A program made the translations under genes and the position numbers. From Deltaproteobacteria bacterium (lineage in GTDB: Bacteria > Desulfobacterota > Desulfuromonadia > Geobacterales > Pseudopelobacteraceae), in contig JAJXWO010000030.1 in assembly GCA_021781535.1 (NCBI GenBank), forward strand, positions 1-48,616: a stretch of 48,616 bases of DNA, written 5' to 3'. The notes under the pieces were generated by a model. The model was given only the letters and a program-made list of their open reading frames with translations, ran no database searches and had not been told where the DNA came from. Below are positions 43,899 to 48,616 of the stretch, one piece after another (the stretch's first letter is position 1; every line of letters begins with the position of its first letter).

Positions 43899-45829
43899 AA
43901 GAACGGCGCTTCGTCAGAGAATTGCTCGAGTCAAAACAGCGGGTACTGGTCCTTTCATTTGTGGTCGGTATTGTATTCCTCTTCCTGGTAATCCGTTTAT
44001 GGCACTTGCAGATACTAAACACCGACAATTATCAGACCATGTCGGAAAACAACCGGCTCCGCTTTGTGCCGATAGCCGCCTCACGAGGCACGATACTGGA
44101 CCGCACCGGTACGGTACTGGTCAGTAACCGCCCCTCGTTCAGCCTTGCAGCCATTCCGCAGGAGGTTAAGGATAAAGAGGCGCTTCTCACATTGCTCTCC
44201 AATCTGTTGGGGCTTGACCGTACAGATATGGAAGAACGGTGGGAGAAGGGCGCAGGGCGTGCCCAATACTACCCGATCGTTCTGGCTTCTAATCTCACCC
44301 GTGATGATGTCGATATTGTTGAAGAAAACCATTTGCGGTTGCCCGGCATCGAAATCGAGATGAAACCGGTTCGGGAATACTCCAACGGCCAGCTTGCTGC
44401 GCATCTGCTTGGGTATATCGGCGAAGTTTCGGAAAAAGAATTGAACGCAGGCTCTGAAACGTATAACCCGGGGGATTACATCGGTAAGAATGGGATTGAA
44501 CGAGCCCTGGAAAAAGAGCTGCATGGAGGAGACGGCGGACGGCAGCTTGAAGTCGATGCACGGGGTAGAGTATTGCGGACTATCTCCGAGCGCTATCCGA
44601 CAATCGGCAACAGTGTGATGTTGACTATCGACGCTACGATACAAAAACAGGCCGAGCGGGCCTTTGGCGAACAAGCAGGCGCTGCTGTTGCCATGGATGT
44701 CAACAATGGTGAAATTTTGACATTCGTCAGCAACCCCGGTTTTGATCCTTCACTTTTCAGCGGGAGTTTACCGGCTGATGTCTGGAAAGGATATCTTGAC
44801 GACAAACGCCATCCACTCGAAAACAAGGCCCTCAGCGGCCAGTATCCTCCCGGCTCCACCTTCAAAATGATTACCGCTCTGGCCGGGCTGCAGAATAACT
44901 TAATCAACGAATCAACATCGATCAATTGCAACGGCAGTTATAAACTGGGGACGTCCATATTCAAGTGCTGGAAAAAAACAGGGCACGGAGCCACAGATCT
45001 GCGTAAAGCTCTTCGGGAATCGTGTGATGTGTTTTTTTACCAGCTGGGTGAAAAGCTGGGAGTTGATAAAATTGCGGCTGCCGCACATGCCTTCAAGCTG
45101 GGAGCCCCACTTGGGATTGAACTGCTGAATGAACGAGGCGGACTCATTCCGACAGCGGCGTGGAAGCAGAAACGCTTCGGAAAACGGTGGTACCATGGCG
45201 AGACCCTTCCCGTCGCAATCGGACAGGGCGCTGTCCTATTAACCCCGATTCAACTGGCATCCATGATTTCAACGGTTGCCAATGAAGGCACGATATACCG
45301 CCCCCATCTAGTAAAACGGATTATTGATTCAGACGGGAAAACTCTGAAGGAAACCAAAACCGAAATCATCGGCACCGCGCCTTACTCAAAAGAGTCGTTC
45401 CGGCTCGTCAAGCAGGGTCTTTTTGACGTTGTCAATGCACCGGGCGGTACCGGCGCCATGGCCAGACTGTACGATGTTAAAGTGGCGGGAAAAACCGGCA
45501 CATCACAGGTTGTCAAACTGCGCGACAGTAAGCAAGGTACTCCCTACCAATTCCGTGACCATGCTCTTTTTGTGGCGTTTGCTCCCTTTGAAAAACCTGA
45601 AATAGCTGTTGCTGTTGTGGTTGAACATGGCGAACACGGGGGAGCTGCTGCCGCTTCTATTGCCAACAAAATCCTGAGGGCATATTTTGACGGCAAAAAA
45701 CCGGTACGCAAGGAAGCTGCAGACTCACCAAAAGAAAATGTTGGCGATGCCGATCTCACAAATAATGAAAACGGGGAAGCGGATACTGTGAAAGAGCCTC
45801 TTAATAGCGGAGACGCCGCGCATGATTGA
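43895..45829 (+). CDS. mrdA: Penicillin-binding protein 2
   Basis: A 644-residue class B transpeptidase for lateral wall synthesis. One membrane segment lies at about residues 17-37, followed by the dimerisation domain and the transpeptidase domain with the three active-site motifs STFK (in PPGSTFKM), SCD (in RESCDVFFYQLG) and KTGTS. The last 45 or so residues are acidic and asparagine-rich, probably a flexible tail. It overlaps mreD by ATGA and rodA by 8 bases. Confidence 0.95.
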   Translation: MKERRFVRELLESKQRVLVLSFVVGIVFLFLVIRLWHLQILNTDNYQTMSENNRLRFVPIAASRGTILDRTGTVLVSNRPSFSLAAIPQEVKDKEALLTLLSNLLGLDRTDMEERWEKGAGRAQYYPIVLASNLTRDDVDIVEENHLRLPGIEIEMKPVREYSNGQLAAHLLGYIGEVSEKELNAGSETYNPGDYIGKNGIERALEKELHGGDGGRQLEVDARGRVLRTISERYPTIGNSVMLTIDATIQKQAERAFGEQAGAAVAMDVNNGEILTFVSNPGFDPSLFSGSLPADVWKGYLDDKRHPLENKALSGQYPPGSTFKMITALAGLQNNLINESTSINCNGSYKLGTSIFKCWKKTGHGATDLRKALRESCDVFFYQLGEKLGVDKIAAAAHAFKLGAPLGIELLNERGGLIPTAAWKQKRFGKRWYHGETLPVAIGQGAVLLTPIQLASMISTVANEGTIYRPHLVKRIIDSDGKTLKETKTEIIGTAPYSKESFRLVKQGLFDVVNAPGGTGAMARLYDVKVAGKTGTSQVVKLRDSKQGTPYQFRDHALFVAFAPFEKPEIAVAVVVEHGEHGGAAAASIANKILRAYFDGKKPVRKEAADSPKENVGDADLTNNENGEADTVKEPLNSGDAAHD

Positions 45830-46922
45830 TCGCCGCCTCATAACCAACATTGACTGGGTACTGGTCGGACTTGTTGTGACGATCTGTCTGATCGGGATAA
45901 TGAATATATATAGCGCAACAGCGCCCTACAAGATTGTCGGGACAGCCTACTATATCAAGCAATTTTACTGGATGATCGCGGGCTTGATCATTTCTGTACT
46001 CGTATGCAGCCTTGACTATCACATCCTTGAGGATCTGTCCTACTGGTTTTACGGCGCATTGGTTTTTCTGCTACTTGCGGTGCTTGTTGTCGGCAGACGG
46101 TCAATGGGGGCCACCCGCTGGCTGGATCTCGGCATTGTTACAATTCAACCGTCAGAACTCATGAAGCTTGTAATAATTGTGACGTTCGCCCGTTTTTTTA
46201 ACAACTTTCAATCGGTCGGCGGCCTGACAGTCAAAGAAGTACTGATTCCTTTGAGCCTGCTGGCTCTTCCGGCAGCACTGATTATGAAACAGCCGGACCT
46301 GGGAACAGCCACCCTGGTTATTCTGATCGCTTTATCCATGATCGTGTATGTCGGCTTGCGCTGGTCGGCCATTGCAACATTTATCTGCGTCACGATTCCC
46401 ATGGCGTGGATCAGTTGGGCGTTCCTCCTGCGCCCGTACCAAAAAAACCGCATCCTTGACTTCCTGAACCCGGAACGGTCGCGACTCGGGAGCGGTTATC
46501 ACATCATTCAAAGTAAAATAGCAGTCGGTTCAGGGGGGGTTCTCGGCAAAGGATTTGTCAAGGGGACGCAGTCGCAACTTCGCTTTCTACCGGAGCAACA
46601 TACCGATTTCGCGTTTTCAGTCTTTGCAGAGGAGTGGGGTTTTATCGGCTCCCTGTTTCTGATTATCCTCTACATTTCGCTCGTGCTGTGGGGACTCAAT
46701 ATCGCTCGGCGCTGCAACGACCGTTTCGGCGGTTTGCTTGCGGTAGGACTCACCGCCATGCTCTTTTGGCATATCGTTATTAACATCGGGATGGTGATCG
46801 GCCTGTTTCCGGTTGTCGGCGTTCCACTGCCTTTTTTTTCCTACGGAGGAACATCCATGATTACCTCCATGGTTGGCATAGGTCTTCTGCAGAATATCAG
46901 CATGCGGCGTTTCATGTTCTGA
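45822..46922 (+). CDS. rodA: RodA glycosyltransferase (SEDS family)
   Basis: A 366-residue polytopic SEDS protein that polymerises lipid II with PBP2. Conserved segments include QPSELMKL, KQPDLGTA, and FFSYGGTSMIT near the C-terminus. It overlaps the end of mrdA, so the pair is coupled. A bidirectional hairpin ends this operon at 46937-46965. Confidence 0.95.
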   Translation: MIDRRLITNIDWVLVGLVVTICLIGIMNIYSATAPYKIVGTAYYIKQFYWMIAGLIISVLVCSLDYHILEDLSYWFYGALVFLLLAVLVVGRRSMGATRWLDLGIVTIQPSELMKLVIIVTFARFFNNFQSVGGLTVKEVLIPLSLLALPAALIMKQPDLGTATLVILIALSMIVYVGLRWSAIATFICVTIPMAWISWAFLLRPYQKNRILDFLNPERSRLGSGYHIIQSKIAVGSGGVLGKGFVKGTQSQLRFLPEQHTDFAFSVFAEEWGFIGSLFLIILYISLVLWGLNIARRCNDRFGGLLAVGLTAMLFWHIVINIGMVIGLFPVVGVPLPFFSYGGTSMITSMVGIGLLQNISMRRFMF

Positions 46923-46936
46923 TGGGCGCATAAAAA

Positions 46937-46965
46937 ATCCCCGTATTCCAAATGGAAGCGGGGAT
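46937..46965. terminator. Bidirectional terminator between rodA and the SPFH gene
   Basis: A stem with 7-bp and 5-bp parts (46937-46943 with 46959-46965, and 46946-46950 with 46953-46957) separated by a small internal loop. The minus strand has a T6 run after it (A run at 46932-46937 on plus), so it fits termination of the SPFH/NfeD unit best and could also serve rodA. Confidence 0.8.
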
Positions 46966-47008
46966 CTGTCTTGTACGCCAATCGTATACTGCCAAAAGTT
47001 ACTTCTCC

Positions 47009-47857
47009 CTACCCTTTCCCCAGTAAGCCCCGAATCGCGGCCGGCAGGTCGGACGGAAGTATCACCAGCTTGGCATTTGGCGAAGTCGCAATCTTCTGTA
47101 ACGTATTTATATAGCGGTCGCCAAGCAGGAACACAGCCGGCAGATCATTATCTTTAATGGCCTCGCTGATATCGCCAATTGCCTTGGCAGATGCCTCGGC
47201 CAGTCTGATCTGGGCTTCAGCCTCGCGTTTTGCAGCCTCCAACCTTCCTTCAGCTTCACGAATCGTGGCCTCACGCTTCCCTTCAGCTTCCAGAATTGTA
47301 GCCTGCTTGAAACGGTCAGCACTGGCTTGCTGCTCCATGGCCTTTTGCATCGATTCTGACGGTTTAATGTCCTGAATTTCGACCGATTGCACATAAATAC
47401 CCCAGGCTGCGACCTCCTTGGATATATTTTCCTGCAGACGGGCCTTGATATGTTCGCGTTCGGAGAGGGCGCTATTGAGATCCATCTGGCCGATGATGGC
47501 CCGCAGAGAGGTCATAACAAGATTCTGAATGGCATATTCGTAGTTCTGAATTTCATACACCGCACGGGTCGGGTCGGTAACTTTGATAAATGCAATAGCA
47601 TTGGTAATGATTACGGCATTATCCTTCGTGATTACTTCCTGGGCACCGACCGAGAGAACGTCACCCTTGGTCGAAACTCGATAGGCGACGATGTCGATGT
47701 AGGGAATAATGAAATTGAGACCCGGTTTGAGCGTAGCATGATATTTGCCCAAACGCTCCACAACCCACTCCTGCCCCTGAGGAACGGTTTTTACACCGGC
47801 AAAAAGAGTCGCAGCAACCAGAACAAAAAAAACTCCAAAAATAATAATACCCGGCAT
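47009..47857 (-). CDS. SPFH/band 7 protein, QmcA/stomatin-like
   Basis: A 282-residue membrane-microdomain scaffold protein. An N-terminal hydrophobic segment (about residues 2-20) precedes the SPFH domain with VPQGQEWVVERLGKYH and the long charged helix (about 180-235), which is an alanine- and glutamate-rich coiled coil. ATG 47857 is chosen for its AGGGAGAG upstream; the longer frame to 47881 adds charged residues before the hydrophobic segment. The NfeD gene lies 43 bases upstream, the usual pairing in this family (compare QmcA-YbbJ in E. coli). Confidence 0.88.
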   Translation of the reverse strand: MPGIIIFGVFFVLVAATLFAGVKTVPQGQEWVVERLGKYHATLKPGLNFIIPYIDIVAYRVSTKGDVLSVGAQEVITKDNAVIITNAIAFIKVTDPTRAVYEIQNYEYAIQNLVMTSLRAIIGQMDLNSALSEREHIKARLQENISKEVAAWGIYVQSVEIQDIKPSESMQKAMEQQASADRFKQATILEAEGKREATIREAEGRLEAAKREAEAQIRLAEASAKAIGDISEAIKDNDLPAVFLLGDRYINTLQKIATSPNAKLVILPSDLPAAIRGLLGKG

Positions 47858-47900
47858 GGTTTCTCTCCCTTTGTGTCTCATCCGGAGGTTCCGGAGAGCA

Positions 47901-48347
47901 CTAGATTATTTCAACTTTCAAAATCTGGCCTTCAATATCGATTACCCGGACGCGGTCTCCTACGTGCAGTGTGTCACTGGAAAAGCAACTCCATTCGTCA
48001 GCTCCCAAAACAGAGATTCGAAATTTAATGATTCCGCGACCATATGTATCTTCCGTACCGCGGATAATGATGCCTGTTTCACCGACAATCCCTTCCTTCG
48101 ACATTCCTGCATGCGTCAGGTTACCCTTCGGTTTCAGATATTTAAACCATATTGCAGTAAAGCAGATCGAGGCAACCGACCAGAGCGCAACCTGTCCCGC
48201 AAGAGGAAATCCAGGCCAGATACTGCTGAGCGCACCAACCACCAGCGCACCAAGACCGAACCAGATAATCGTAAATGACGGTATGACCAACTCCAGTCCA
48301 ATCAAACAAAAACCGACTATAATCCAGTACCACCATTCCATCAGCAT
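47901..48347 (-). CDS. NfeD-family protein, short form
   Basis: A 148-residue protein with two to three membrane segments at the N-terminus (about residues 3-72) and a C-terminal OB-fold (about 88-148) with a GIVGETGIIIR strand. It lacks the protease domain of the long NfeD form, as expected when paired with a short SPFH partner. GAGG lies 7 bases before ATG 48347; ATG 48341 is a second candidate. A possible -10 (TATAGT on minus, near 48388) has no good -35. Confidence 0.82.
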   Translation of the reverse strand: MLMEWWYWIIVGFCLIGLELVIPSFTIIWFGLGALVVGALSSIWPGFPLAGQVALWSVASICFTAIWFKYLKPKGNLTHAGMSKEGIVGETGIIIRGTEDTYGRGIIKFRISVLGADEWSCFSSDTLHVGDRVRVIDIEGQILKVEII

Positions 48348-48483
48348 ATGACAACCTCGCCAGCAGTGTGATCTTTTGCGAAACTATATCAGATTTTCCA
48401 GACAAATAACATCAAGACATAGAATTTCCGTCTTGCAATGAGAAACAACCTGCAGTATTTATAATGGAGTGAGGAGGCATCAC

Positions 48484-48616
48484 ATGGATATAAGTTCAAT
48501 CGCAGGATCAGCGCTGCTTATGAAGTCAGAGCAGACACAACAAACACTTTCAACGACCATGATGAAACAGGCGGCAGACCAACAGAACAAGATTGCCAGC
48601 CTTCTTGCTCAAAATG
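48484..48616 (+). CDS. YjfB-family putative motility protein (partial)
   Basis: The first 44 residues of a protein cut off by the window end. The beginning MDISSIAGSALLMKSEQTQQTL, and the following MMKQAADQQNKIASLL are like the small YjfB putative motility proteins. A strong GAGGAGG sits about 6 bases before ATG 48484, and TATAAT near 48461 may be its -10 although no -35 fits at 17 bases. The divergent NfeD gene lies 136 bases upstream. Confidence 0.6.
   Translation, partial: MDISSIAGSALLMKSEQTQQTLSTTMMKQAADQQNKIASLLAQN

Overview
This window looks like chromosome of a deltaproteobacterial metal or sulfur respirer, most likely Geobacteraceae (Desulfuromonadia). That rests on recognised gene content and has not been checked by a search. 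The clues are an eight-haem periplasmic cytochrome of the octahaem tetrathionate reductase family, several PilZ genes, a branched-chain amino-acid cluster ending in ilvC-psd-pssA, a 3-hydroxyisobutyrate dehydrogenase family reductase of a type known from Geobacter, and a Gram-negative envelope gene set. No insertion sequence, prophage, CRISPR array, tRNA or rRNA was seen.

Layout. 1-2304: visibly AT-rich stretch with a small exported protein and three consecutive PilZ-domain genes. 2336-2781: two tiny translationally coupled genes on the minus strand. 3166-6753: a PqiA/PqiA/PqiB/PqiC (MCE) lipid-trafficking operon. 6817-10681: a YbbA-YbbP type ABC exporter with a TesA-like esterase that here carries a lipobox. 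10750-13137: two short-chain dehydrogenases flanking a rhodanese. 13252-16123: small membrane and DUF proteins (DUF1499, DUF309, DCC/DUF393, DUF2127) and a PP2A-like phosphatase. 16435-21887: two stacked import systems, a TrpXYZ-like ABC transporter and a polar amino-acid ABC transporter whose permease has an N-terminal TPR-like periplasmic domain. 22026-25408: dienoyl-CoA-reductase-like SDR, DUF554 and VIT1/CCC1 membrane proteins, and a beta-hydroxyacid dehydrogenase. 25409-27423: AT-rich regulatory region, octahaem cytochrome and a strong terminator. 27526-31452: aminopeptidase N, then a zinc-ribbon protein paired with a DUF1456 protein. 31623-38411: ilvD-ilvB-ilvN, terminator, ilvC, terminator, psd, pssA. 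38412-42574: phosphodiesterase, SppA, DAHP synthase, GmhB and RmlA. 42590-46922: mreC-mreD-mrdA-rodA, a tightly overlapping rod-shape operon without mreB. 47009-48347: NfeD-SPFH pair on the minus strand. 48484-end: start of a YjfB-type putative motility protein.

Together, most of the window is envelope biology (MCE lipid transport, phospholipid synthesis, rod-shape machinery, heptose and dTDP-sugar precursors, membrane-microdomain proteins) and amino-acid supply (BCAA synthesis, aromatic entry step, two importers). The regions least explained by known systems are the PilZ cluster, the TPR-permease fusion, the zinc-ribbon/DUF1456 pair, the coupled tiny genes, the double-palindrome promoter before the DCC gene, and the repeat-rich control region of the octahaem cytochrome.
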